This document shows positions 24,647 to 32,277 of a DNA stretch of 42,956 nt, in pieces. Numbering within the stretch: the first letter of the stretch is position 1; every line of letters begins with the position of its first letter. The stretch comes from Sphingopyxis sp. (GTDB lineage Bacteria; Pseudomonadota; Alphaproteobacteria; Sphingomonadales; Sphingomonadaceae): assembly GCA_016463225.1 (NCBI GenBank), contig JAEMRT010000037.1:1-42956 (forward strand), written 5' to 3'. The translations under genes were made by a program, and so were the position numbers. Below the pieces are notes generated by a model that saw only the letters and a list, made by a program, of their open reading frames with translations, did not search any database and was not told where the DNA came from.

Positions 24647-26869
24647 TTGACTAACGACCGTCCGCCGTCCGTCCTCCGCCTTGCCGCCGGCACCGCGCTG
24701 AGCCTCGCGCTCGCCGCAATCGCGCCGCCGGTTTTTGCGCAGGACAATGACGGCGATTATTGGGCGGCGCGCAAGAGCCAGATCGTCGTCACCGCGACGC
24801 GCACCGCGGTGAAGGCCGAGGATATTCCGGTGACCGTCACCGTCAAATCCGACGAACAGATCGCCGACGAACTGGTCACCGACATTCGCGACCTTGTCCG
24901 CTTCGAGCCGGGGGTCAGCGTCCAGCGCCAGCCCGCGCGTTTTGGCGCGGCGCTCGGCGCGACGGGCCGCGCTGGCAATGACAGCTTCAACATCCGCGGC
25001 ATCGGCGGCAATCGCGTCCTGATCCAGGTCGACGGCGTCCGCGTCCCCGACGGTTTCAGCTTTGGCGCGCAGGCGTCGGGGCGCGGCGATTATGTCGATC
25101 TTGGCCTCGTCAAATCGGTCGAAATTCTGCGCGGTCCCTCGTCGGCGCTGTACGGCAGCGACGGCCTGGCGGGTGCGGTCAGCTTCATCACCTCCGACCC
25201 GGCGGACTTTCTCGAAGAGGGCAAGGCGGTCGGCGGCCTGCTGCGCGCCGCGTATGGCAGCGCCGACGAGGAGTTCAGCGAAACCGCGATCCTTGCCGGG
25301 CGCAGCGGCGACTGGTCGGCGATGACCGCCTACACCCGCCGCGATTATCAGGAGTTCGACAATCAGGGGACGGTCGGCGGTACCGGCGCTGCGCGGACGC
25401 GGCCCAATCTGCAGGACGGCCGCTCCGATGCGGCACTGGCGCGCCTCGTTTACGACCCGGCAAACGGGCACAAGTTGCGCCTGACCGGCGAATATCTCGA
25501 CACGCACCTCTACACCAACGGCCTCTCGGGCCTCAGCGCCTCGGTCGATCGGCTCGAAGGCTTCGACAGCGGAACCCGCAATCGCGTCTCGCTCGACTGG
25601 AGCTGGGACGGCGAGGGGGCGATCGATTTCGCGCGCGTCGCGCTCTACTGGCAGGACGGCGAGGACCGCCAATATACCGACGAGGATCGCACCACCCTCC
25701 CGGACCGCACCCGCCTCAACACCTTCGAGAACCGCGTCTTCGGCGCCTCGGCCGACGCGCGCGCCGATTTCACCACCGGCGCGATCACCCACCGTGTGGT
25801 GTTCGGCGGCGACATTAGCCAGACGCGCCAGCGCGGCCTGCGCGGCGGCACGGTGCCGCCGGCAGGCGAGACCTATCCGACGCGCGCCTTTCCCAGCACC
25901 GACTTCACCCGTGCCGGGTTGTTCGTCGGCGATGAAATCGCGATCGCCGATGGGCGCCTGCTGCTCTATCCGGCGCTGCGTTTCGATTGGTACGACCTGT
26001 CGCCCGACAACGACCCGCTGCTGCCGACCTTTGCCGGGGCCAAGCAGAATGGCTCGCGCCTGTCGCCGAAATTCGGCGCGGTGTGGAAAATCACCGATCA
26101 GGTGCGGCTGTTCGCCAATTATGCGACCGGTTTCAAGGCGCCCGAGCCGGGGCAGGTCAACCAGTTCTTCGAGAATCTGACCTCGCCGTTCTTTTCGTAC
26201 CGGTCGATCCCCAATCCCTATCTTGGCCCCGAACGCAGCGAAAGCGTCGAGGGCGGCATCCGCTTTGCCAGCGACGCGGTCAGCCTCGACGTCACCGGCT
26301 TTTCGGCGCGCTACAAGGATTTCATCAGCCAGGAACAGATCGGTGGCGCCGGGACGATCGCCAACCCCATCCTTTATCAATTCGTGAATCTCGATCGCGT
26401 CCGCGTCAAAGGCGCCGAGGCGCGGTTCGAGGGGCGAGCGTCGTCCGGCCTGTATGCGACGCTCGCCCTGTCCTATGCCAAGGGGGACGTTATCGATCCC
26501 GCGGGCGCGCGCGCGCCGCTGTCCACGATCGATCCGCTCAAGCTCGTCGCCGGGGTCGGCTATCGCGAAGCGCAAGGGCGCTTTGGCGGGCAGTTGATCA
26601 TGACGCACAGCGCCCGCGTCGGCGCATCACGCACCACCGGCATCTGCACCCCCGACTGCTTCCGCCCCGATGCCTTCACGATCCTCGATGTGACGGCGTT
26701 CGCCCGCATCGTCGACGGGCTGACGCTGCGCGCCGGGGTCTTCAACATCCTCGACAAAAAATATGCCTGGTGGAGCGATGTCCGCGGCCTCGCGTCCACC
26801 TCGGCGGTCACCGACGCCTATACCCAGCCCGGCCGCAACGCGTCCGTGTCGCTCAGCTTCCGTTTCTGA
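24647..26869 (+). CDS. TonB-dependent outer-membrane receptor, haem/haemoprotein type
   Basis: This 740-residue outer-membrane protein should import an iron source, probably haem, using TonB energy. It starts at TTG behind AGGGGA. A signal peptide (about residues 1-31, ending PVFAQ) leads to a TonB-box-like SQIVVTATRT. The plug domain contains DLVRFEPGVSVQ, NDSFNIRGIGGNRVLIQVDGVRVPDG and VEILRGPSSALYGSDGLAGAVSF. The barrel ends in VSLSFRF with a terminal Phe. The segments FKAP and NPYLGPE resemble the FRAP and NPNL motifs of haem receptors, but the His expected between them is absent, so the ligand may differ. A Fur-like site precedes it, and a DUF6607 gene follows after 21 bases. Confidence 0.92.
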   Translation: MTNDRPPSVLRLAAGTALSLALAAIAPPVFAQDNDGDYWAARKSQIVVTATRTAVKAEDIPVTVTVKSDEQIADELVTDIRDLVRFEPGVSVQRQPARFGAALGATGRAGNDSFNIRGIGGNRVLIQVDGVRVPDGFSFGAQASGRGDYVDLGLVKSVEILRGPSSALYGSDGLAGAVSFITSDPADFLEEGKAVGGLLRAAYGSADEEFSETAILAGRSGDWSAMTAYTRRDYQEFDNQGTVGGTGAARTRPNLQDGRSDAALARLVYDPANGHKLRLTGEYLDTHLYTNGLSGLSASVDRLEGFDSGTRNRVSLDWSWDGEGAIDFARVALYWQDGEDRQYTDEDRTTLPDRTRLNTFENRVFGASADARADFTTGAITHRVVFGGDISQTRQRGLRGGTVPPAGETYPTRAFPSTDFTRAGLFVGDEIAIADGRLLLYPALRFDWYDLSPDNDPLLPTFAGAKQNGSRLSPKFGAVWKITDQVRLFANYATGFKAPEPGQVNQFFENLTSPFFSYRSIPNPYLGPERSESVEGGIRFASDAVSLDVTGFSARYKDFISQEQIGGAGTIANPILYQFVNLDRVRVKGAEARFEGRASSGLYATLALSYAKGDVIDPAGARAPLSTIDPLKLVAGVGYREAQGRFGGQLIMTHSARVGASRTTGICTPDCFRPDAFTILDVTAFARIVDGLTLRAGVFNILDKKYAWWSDVRGLASTSAVTDAYTQPGRNASVSLSFRF

Positions 26870-26890
26870 TCAACCGAAGGACTGCACCCC

Positions 26891-27865
26891 ATGAAAACCA
26901 TCCGCAATCTCGCCGCTGCATTGCTGCTGTCGGCTGCACTGCCCGTCACGACCTCCGCCCATCCGCCAATCGCTGCTGATGCCGCCGCGGCCAATTTCGA
27001 ACAGGACCGTGCCGACATCCTCGCGATGGCGGGCAATTACCGCGTCAGCTTCAACATGCAGGAATCGACGCGCTGGGATCCGAGCTACGAAGTGCTGGAA
27101 CCCAAACGCTCGGGCGGTAACGAGGTCGTGCGTGTGATCGAGGATACGGGGCGCAAGATCGTGCTCCAGCATATGCTCGTCATCACCACCGACGACGACA
27201 AGAGCATGATCATCAAGCATTGGCGGCAGGATTGGGAATATGAGCCTGCCAAGGTGCTCGTCTATTCGGATCGCAACGCCTGGACTTGGGAAGACGTCCC
27301 CGAACGCATGCGTACCGGCCGCTGGTCGCAGACGGTGTATCAGGTCGACGACAGTCCGCGCTACGGCGGCTGGGGTCAGTTCGAGGCACAGGGCGGCGTC
27401 CGCCGCTGGCGGTCGAGCTGGACCTGGCGCCCGCTCGCGCGCCGCGATGCGGTGCGCAACCCCGTTTACGACCGCTACCTGTCGATCAACCGCCACCAGC
27501 CCAGCCCCGACGGCTGGGTCCACTGGCAGGACAACACCAAGATGGGGACGAAGGACGGCAAGCTGGTCCCGATCGTCCAGGAATATGTCCTCAATACCTA
27601 TATCAAATATGACCAGTATGACGTGAAGGCGGCCGACGACTATTGGGGCGCGACGAAGGATTATTGGGCCGCGGTGCGCGCCGAATGGGATCGCGTCGCT
27701 GCCACCAAGGGCGGTATCGCGATCAACGAGGAAGCGCAGACCGGCACCGTGATCAGCGGCCGCCTGCTCGAAATGGCCGATGAAGTTCAGGACAAGAAGC
27801 TGACCACCGCAAAGGCGATCGCCGAAGCGAAAAAGCTGATCGAGGCGAATACCCGCAAGCTTTGA
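26891..27865 (+). CDS. DUF6607-family exported protein
   Basis: This 324-residue protein has a signal peptide (about residues 1-23, ending TTSAH) and a long conserved body: AGNYRVSFNMQESTRWDPSYEVLEPKRSGGNEVVRVIED, KHWRQDWEYEP, WTWRPLARRDAVR and VHWQDNTKM. It is rich in Trp, Tyr and charged pairs, and I read it as DUF6607, a family without an established function. The body should sit in the periplasm. A second ribosome site (CGAAGGACTGCACCCC) precedes it, and the 21-base gap to the receptor implies one transcript. The pairing suggests a helper role in handling the receptor's ligand. A strong terminator follows. Confidence 0.85.
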   Translation: MKTIRNLAAALLLSAALPVTTSAHPPIAADAAAANFEQDRADILAMAGNYRVSFNMQESTRWDPSYEVLEPKRSGGNEVVRVIEDTGRKIVLQHMLVITTDDDKSMIIKHWRQDWEYEPAKVLVYSDRNAWTWEDVPERMRTGRWSQTVYQVDDSPRYGGWGQFEAQGGVRRWRSSWTWRPLARRDAVRNPVYDRYLSINRHQPSPDGWVHWQDNTKMGTKDGKLVPIVQEYVLNTYIKYDQYDVKAADDYWGATKDYWAAVRAEWDRVAATKGGIAINEEAQTGTVISGRLLEMADEVQDKKLTTAKAIAEAKKLIEANTRKL

Positions 27866-27893
27866 CGACCTTCACCCTGTGAAGCCCGGAACC

Positions 27894-27925
27894 GGGGGCG
27901 GTCCGAAAGGGCCGCCCCCTATTTT
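27894..27925 (+). terminator. Intrinsic terminator after the receptor/DUF6607 operon
   Basis: GGGGGCGG (27894-27901) and CCGCCCCC (27912-27919) pair around a short inner stem and a GAAA loop, and TATTTT follows directly. It lies 28 bases after the stop. The minus-strand gene at 27919-28419 ends right at its foot, so it may serve both directions. Confidence 0.85.
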
Positions 27926-28419
27926 GCCGGGAAAGGTAGCGCGGCAGCGGTGCCGTGTTGCTCTTCAAAGATTGGATGCGGATTCTTCCCGCGACACAAC
28001 TCATACTCACTTGGCGGATCATTTCGGAACCGGGTCGGCCATCCGGGTAAACACGCAATTGTCGTCGTATCAACGCCGCGTGCCAAGGCGAGCGACATAG
28101 AATGAGCTCTTGCTTCGCCGATCAGGCAATTTAGATTCGCGGGTGGCGTCGTATCGATCCGAACGAAGGATGACCCGGCGTGGTCCGGATTCATCGAGTC
28201 GGTCGTGAACGCATCAATGCCGCAACTGCGGATTAGCCGAACGCTCGTCGGTCCATGCTCATCCTTCGAGCCGGGTGCGAGCGTCTCGCCGAAATTGTCA
28301 TCCGCGATCCGCAGATAGAGCGGCTCCGGGCGGTCGCTCATCCAAAAGCGAGCGATGGCGACGCCGCCCAAAGCCAGCGCCGCACCCAGAGTAACGCCAA
28401 CCAGAAAGGATCGGCGCAC
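27919..28419 (-). CDS. Hypothetical membrane-anchored protein
   Basis: I do not recognise this 166-residue protein. It begins MRRSFLVGVTLGAALALGGVAIARFW, a single signal-anchor helix, so the remainder should face the periplasm. Three to four cysteines (RSCGIDA, LNCLIG, IACLPG, ELCRGK) could form disulfides. The 3' half of the gene (about 27940-28140) is AT-richer than the neighbouring genes. It ends at the terminator of the receptor operon and starts 15 bases after the stop of the doxX-like gene, with which it may be co-transcribed. No functional motif is visible; it could be a recent arrival. Confidence 0.7.
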   Translation of the reverse strand: MRRSFLVGVTLGAALALGGVAIARFWMSDRPEPLYLRIADDNFGETLAPGSKDEHGPTSVRLIRSCGIDAFTTDSMNPDHAGSSFVRIDTTPPANLNCLIGEARAHSMSLALARGVDTTTIACLPGWPTRFRNDPPSEYELCRGKNPHPIFEEQHGTAAALPFPAK

Positions 28420-28434
28420 TCGCCTGTTCCCCGC

Positions 28435-28815
28435 TTACTTCTTCGTGGCCCCATCGACGCTCCAGATCCCGGCCCCGCGCGTCGCGATGAACAGGAAGAG
28501 GAAGCAGTAAAGCGCGATCGTCTCGCCGCCATTCGCAATCGGGAAGGGGCTTTGCATCCCGTGCGCGACCCAGTAACCGACCGCCGACATGCCGCTGGCA
28601 ATAAATGCCGCGGGGCGGGTGAACAGGCCGATGGCGATCAGCGCGCCGGCGATCAGCTCGATCGCGCCAGCGGCTTGCAGCATGGGAGTCAACGGATAGG
28701 GAAAGGCGGCGGGGAAGTTGAAGAATTTCTGCACCCCATGCGCCATGAACAACAGACCCGCGACGATGCGCAGCAGCGCATAGGCCTGTTCGCCGAAACC
28801 ATCGAGAAACTTCAT
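28435..28815 (-). CDS. DoxX-family inner-membrane protein
   Basis: This is a small integral membrane protein with four hydrophobic segments. DoxX proteins are linked to respiratory-chain or oxidative-stress complexes, but their biochemistry is poorly known. The ATG at 28815 is chosen because GGAGGGGTCC lies just upstream on the minus strand; a longer frame would add 12 residues without support. Visible blocks are LLRIVAGLLFMAHGVQKFFNFP (helix 1 with the conserved HGxxK), LQAAGAIELIAGALIAIGLFTRPAAFIASGMSAVGY, and a last helix IALYCFLFLFIATRGAG. It diverges from the AhpD-like/ECF41 operon, so the two could share a control region. Confidence 0.9.
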   Translation of the reverse strand: MKFLDGFGEQAYALLRIVAGLLFMAHGVQKFFNFPAAFPYPLTPMLQAAGAIELIAGALIAIGLFTRPAAFIASGMSAVGYWVAHGMQSPFPIANGGETIALYCFLFLFIATRGAGIWSVDGATKK

Positions 28816-28894
28816 GATTGGACCCCTCCTCATCATTGTCGAGGCGGGCAAGCTAACGGATTTTTGCGCCCGTGCGAAATTTTTTTACGCGCCA

Positions 28895-28921
28895 TGTCAC
28901 ACCCGCCAATCCTGTCTCGTC
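28895..28921 (+). promoter_or_regulatory. ECF41-type promoter
   Basis: TGTCACA (28895-28901), a 16-base spacer, then CGTC (28918-28921) matches the promoter pattern known for ECF41 sigma factors (TGTCACA in the -35 region, CGTC in the -10 region, 16-17 apart). It lies 33 bases before the start of the AhpD-like gene, whose operon also encodes an ECF41 sigma factor, so the module should be self-activating. Confidence 0.85.
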
Positions 28922-28954
28922 AAGTCGGTACAAACCAACCAAAGGAGACAGACC

Positions 28955-29410
28955 ATGACCGTCGTAACCGACCCCTTCGCCGCCGCGCCGCAGCTGATGA
29001 AACAGTGGATGGGCGTCAGCCTTGCGGTGCAGGACAGCCTTGAGCCGAGCCTGATCGAACTGGTGAAAATCCGCGCCTCGATCCTCAACGCCTGCGCCAA
29101 CTGCATCAACATGCACACCGCCGAAGCGCGCGCCAAGGGCGAGACCGAGCAGCGCATCTATCTGCTCGCCGCGTGGCACGAGGCTCCCGTCTATACGCCG
29201 CGCGAACGCGCCGCGCTGGCGTGGACCGACGCCTTGACCCGTCTGTCCGAAGGCCACACACAGCAAGCCGCGAAAGACGGGCTCGAAGCGCATTTCACGG
29301 CGGAGGAACAGGTGAAGCTGACGCTGATGATCAACATCATCAATGGCTGGAACCGCCTCGCGGTCGGTTTCGACCTGTGGCTCGAACAGCCGGCGGCCAA
29401 GGCGGCCTGA
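28955..29410 (+). CDS. Carboxymuconolactone decarboxylase/AhpD-like protein
   Basis: This 151-residue protein belongs to the CMD/AhpD fold, all-helical enzymes that use a CxxC pair for peroxide or thiol chemistry. Cys47, Cys50 and His54 in ACANCINMH form the typical CxxCxxxH active site, and the upstream PSLIELVKIRAS and downstream YTPRERAALAWTDALTRLSEG segments match the family. AAAGGAGACAGACC places the start at 28955; the longer frame runs through the promoter. It overlaps the ECF41 sigma gene by one base (TGATG), and ECF41 genes very often adjoin exactly this family, so it is the likely main target of the sigma factor. Confidence 0.94.
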   Translation: MTVVTDPFAAAPQLMKQWMGVSLAVQDSLEPSLIELVKIRASILNACANCINMHTAEARAKGETEQRIYLLAAWHEAPVYTPRERAALAWTDALTRLSEGHTQQAAKDGLEAHFTAEEQVKLTLMINIINGWNRLAVGFDLWLEQPAAKAA

Positions 29411-30285
29411 TGACCCGGACGGGTTCCCATGACGCGGCGGACGCGGCGGCGAGTTTCGACCCGCTGCGCCCGCTGCGCCCGCTGCTCACCCGCGTTGCGT
29501 ACCGCATGCTCGGCTCGGTTGCCGATGCCGAGGATGTGGTGCAGGACGCCTTCATCCGCTGGCTCGGCACCGATCGCGCCGACGTGCGCGAACCCGCGGC
29601 GTTCCTGCGCCGCACCGTGACCCGGCTCTGCCTCGACCAGATCAAATCGGCGCGCCGCCAACGCGAGACCTATGTTGGTCCCTGGCTCCCCGATCCGCTG
29701 GTCGAGGAGGAAGAAGAGGATGACGTCACGCTGCCGCTGATGCTCGCACTCGAACGCCTGTCGCCGCTCGAACGCGCGGCTTTCCTGCTCCACGACGTTT
29801 TCGGCGTCGAGTTCGACGAGGTTGCGAAGACGATCGACCGCGATCCCGCCGCGACGCGCCAGCTCGCCGCGCGTGCCCGAACCCATGTTCGCGACGCGCG
29901 CCCGCGCTACAAGCTTGAGAAGGAGCAGGGGCTCCAGATCGCCAACGCCTTCTTCGCCGCCTCGCGCAGCGGCGACATGGCCGCGCTTGGCGCCATGCTC
30001 GCCGCCGATGTCGGCCTGTGGTCCGACGGCGGCGGCAAGCGTCCGGCGGTGACCGAGCCGGTGTTCGGTTACGACATCGTGCTCAAACTCCACCGCAGCC
30101 TGGCGGTGCTGTTCGGCAAATATGGCTCGACGCTGGTCCACGCCGGCACGATCAACGGCCTGCCGGGTTTCGTCACCCGCGAGGCGGACGGCAAGCTGCA
30201 AACCACCGCGCTGGAGATCGAGGACGGCAAGGTTGTTGGCATCTATGTGATGCGCAACCCCGACAAGCTGGGGCATGTGCATTGA
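29410..30285 (+). CDS. ECF41-group RNA polymerase sigma factor (SigJ-like)
   Basis: This 291-residue extracytoplasmic-function sigma factor directs RNA polymerase to promoters such as the one at 28895. Region 2 is at residues 15-85 (LTRVAYRMLGSVADAEDVVQDAFIRWL), and region 4 is at 108-165 (ALERLSPLERAAFLLHDVFGVEFDEVAKTIDRDPAATRQLAARAR). A SnoaL-like C-terminal domain (about 175-291) replaces a separate anti-sigma factor. It carries the ECF41 hallmark DGGGK at 206-210 and NPDKL at 283-287. Regulation is therefore expected within the protein itself. The start overlaps the AhpD-like stop (TGATG). The inducing signal is unknown. Confidence 0.95.
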   Translation: MTRTGSHDAADAAASFDPLRPLRPLLTRVAYRMLGSVADAEDVVQDAFIRWLGTDRADVREPAAFLRRTVTRLCLDQIKSARRQRETYVGPWLPDPLVEEEEEDDVTLPLMLALERLSPLERAAFLLHDVFGVEFDEVAKTIDRDPAATRQLAARARTHVRDARPRYKLEKEQGLQIANAFFAASRSGDMAALGAMLAADVGLWSDGGGKRPAVTEPVFGYDIVLKLHRSLAVLFGKYGSTLVHAGTINGLPGFVTREADGKLQTTALEIEDGKVVGIYVMRNPDKLGHVH

Positions 30286-30291
30286 ATGGCA

Positions 30292-30314
30292 GCCTCCCTC
30301 GTGTCGAGGGAGGC
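30292..30314. terminator. Bidirectional terminator between sigma and hydrolase genes
   Basis: GCCTCCCTCG (30292-30301) and CGAGGGAGGC (30305-30314) form a perfect 10-bp stem with a three-base loop between two convergent genes whose stops are 36 bases apart. T-rich sequence follows on the plus side only weakly (TTCACTTTTC). Confidence 0.75.
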
Positions 30315-30321
30315 GCCTCGT

Positions 30322-31488
30322 TCACTTTTCGACGGCGAGGCCGGGGATATACAGCGCCGCAATCTTGTCGACGAACTTCTCGGGCGAAGCGCCCATCAGG
30401 TTCGTCAGGACCACAACGCCAAGGTCGTCCTTGGGATAAATGAATATGGTGGCGCGTGCTCCGCCAGTCAGGGCAAGGGCGGGATGCTCAGCGCGTCGCA
30501 CCGATGGCCAGCCCAGGCCGTAGCCATTGATGAAAGCGTTGAAGCCGCGATAGCTGCCATCTTTTTGCGGCTGTGGTTTCCACAGTTCCTCAAGGCTGGT
30601 CTTGTTGACCAGTTGCAATTTCTGGATCGCAATAACCCATTTCGCCAAATCAACGGCCGTGGATTGGATACCACCGATCGGGAGTAATTGTGCGGACGTC
30701 CATGCTTCATGACGCACAAACGCAGTTTCACTGCGATCAGCGCCGACAGTTCTCATCCCGTCAAACTTCAGCGTCAAATGCGTATAGAGCTCAGCGAGGT
30801 CAGGCTTGGTCGAGACAGGATAGGCAAAGCGTGTCTGCTTCATGCCCACTTTATTAAACTGCCGGTCGCGGACGAAATCGGAAAAGGATTTCCCCGAAAG
30901 CTTCGCGATGATTTTCCCCATCGCGACATAGTTGGTCTGGCTATAGCGATATCCCGCTCCGGGTGGAAACGTCAGGGGATTTTGCTGCACCCTTGCCCAG
31001 GAGGCATCCGGGTCAACAAGACCATCAATCGGCCGGGTATTGTCGTCCACAATTTCGGGCAGCCCGGATGTATGGGTGAGCGCCTGCCGAACGGTGACAC
31101 CGCTCCATGCTTCCGGAAGTTTTTCGAGATAGGTTGAAATTGGCGCATCGAGATCGAGCTTACCCGCCTCGACAAGCTGCATTGCCGCAACACCGGTAAC
31201 GGCCTTGCTGATCGAATTGATGCGGAAAATGGTTCGGTTGGTGACGGGGGCAGATGTTTCCCTGTTGGCCAGACCATAGGCACCCGTGAAGACGATCTTG
31301 CCATTCTGCACTATCGCCATTTGCAGCCCGGGAATATCGCGGGCAGCCATTTCGCTTTGGATCAGCTGATCGATTGCAATTGCTTTGCTTTCGGCGTTCG
31401 CGACAACTGGCGTTTGGGCATTTGTGCTGTTCGCAAGTCCGCCCATAACCGCAATCAGGCCGATTGCGGCAGAAAATCTATTCAGCAT
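30322..31488 (-). CDS. Serine beta-lactamase-like hydrolase (class C/esterase fold)
   Basis: This exported serine hydrolase of about 388 residues has a signal peptide (MLNRFSAAIGLIAVMGGLANSTNAQ) from the start at 31488; an in-frame ATG at 31542 would put 18 polar residues before the signal and is less likely. The catalytic S-x-x-K is in RINSISKAVTG (residue 92 of this start), and blocks TSGLPEIVDD and FPPGAGYRYSQTNYVAMGKI follow. The second motif reads Y-S-Q instead of the usual Y-x-N, and the third is LTGGAR. Such proteins are usually esterases or peptidases rather than antibiotic resistance enzymes. The gene is AT-richer than its neighbours and lies at the right edge of the probable insertion. 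Confidence 0.9.
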   Translation of the reverse strand: MLNRFSAAIGLIAVMGGLANSTNAQTPVVANAESKAIAIDQLIQSEMAARDIPGLQMAIVQNGKIVFTGAYGLANRETSAPVTNRTIFRINSISKAVTGVAAMQLVEAGKLDLDAPISTYLEKLPEAWSGVTVRQALTHTSGLPEIVDDNTRPIDGLVDPDASWARVQQNPLTFPPGAGYRYSQTNYVAMGKIIAKLSGKSFSDFVRDRQFNKVGMKQTRFAYPVSTKPDLAELYTHLTLKFDGMRTVGADRSETAFVRHEAWTSAQLLPIGGIQSTAVDLAKWVIAIQKLQLVNKTSLEELWKPQPQKDGSYRGFNAFINGYGLGWPSVRRAEHPALALTGGARATIFIYPKDDLGVVVLTNLMGASPEKFVDKIAALYIPGLAVEK

Positions 31489-31751
31489 TATTTGGTGATC
31501 CAGAGTTTGAGGTGGGTCGTGGCGGCTATTGTGTATTGCCATATCGATACACCATTGTCGGCGTCAAGCGAGACGGACCTGGCGGCGCCCGGCTGGTGGA
31601 CAGTTTTTTCGCTGTCCTACATTGCGCCGTCGCTATAGCGTCGGGCCATGACCAGCATCGAGCTTCTACCCGGTTCTTCAGATATCCAGGCCGGACGATT
31701 TCCGAGTGAAGTTGCGCAGTTTTCTGTCGTTTCCCTGTCGCGAGACCTTGC

Positions 31752-32258
31752 GTGCTGAGCGTTGAGACCCACGCGGCGACGCCATGGCCTGACGCACTCG
31801 ATTGGGAGGCGCGGGCGGCGGAGGCGGTTGCGGCCGCACTGGCGCTGACGCCTTATGCGGCGCTCGCCAACGCTGCGCCGCTGGTCGAGGTCGCGGTGCG
31901 GCTGACCGATGATGCCGAGGTACAGACGCTCAACCGCGATTTCCGGGGTAAAGATAAACCCACCAATGTGCTGTCCTTTCCGCAAGTGCAGGACGATCTG
32001 CTCGAAGGTTTGGCGAACAGCGACGACGGCGAAATCTTGCTTGGCGACATCGTACTGGCACGCGAAACCTGCGCCCGCGAAGCGACGGAGAAGGGGGTTT
32101 CGCTGACCGATCATGCCACCCACCTGATCGTTCACGGCACGCTGCATCTGGTCGGCTACGACCATATGGACGACGCCAGCGCCGGGGCAATGGAGGCATT
32201 GGAGGTGAAAGCGCTTGCATCGCTGGGCATCGCCAATCCATATGCGGATCAGGATTAA
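31752..32258 (+). CDS. ybeY: Endoribonuclease YbeY
   Basis: YbeY is a zinc-dependent endoribonuclease involved in 16S rRNA 3' end maturation and ribosome quality control. The 168-residue protein has the conserved FRGKDKPTNVLSFP block and the zinc motif HLIVHGTLHLVGYDHMDD (H3xH5xH spacing). A GTG at 31752 is taken as the start; no strong ribosome site is visible. It is followed by corC after 19 bases. Normally phoH precedes it directly; here a 7.4-kb block intervenes. The 263 bases before it (31489-31751) carry no convincing gene. Confidence 0.95.
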   Translation: MLSVETHAATPWPDALDWEARAAEAVAAALALTPYAALANAAPLVEVAVRLTDDAEVQTLNRDFRGKDKPTNVLSFPQVQDDLLEGLANSDDGEILLGDIVLARETCAREATEKGVSLTDHATHLIVHGTLHLVGYDHMDDASAGAMEALEVKALASLGIANPYADQD

Positions 32259-32277
32259 CGGAGGAACCGCGACTTAT

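Noticed and set aside
24629..26608. 659-codon frame antisense to the TonB receptor
   Set aside because: Shadow of the receptor gene; no ribosome site or recognisable domain.
30322..31488. Antibiotic-resistance beta-lactamase
   Set aside because: The motifs fit the broad serine-hydrolase/esterase family with an altered second motif; nothing indicates an AmpC-type enzyme or its regulator AmpR.
31648..31758. Short 36-codon frame starting ATGACCAGC just before ybeY
   Set aside because: It has no ribosome site, overlaps the ybeY GTG and is too short to judge. It could be a leader peptide or a remnant, but I cannot support it.
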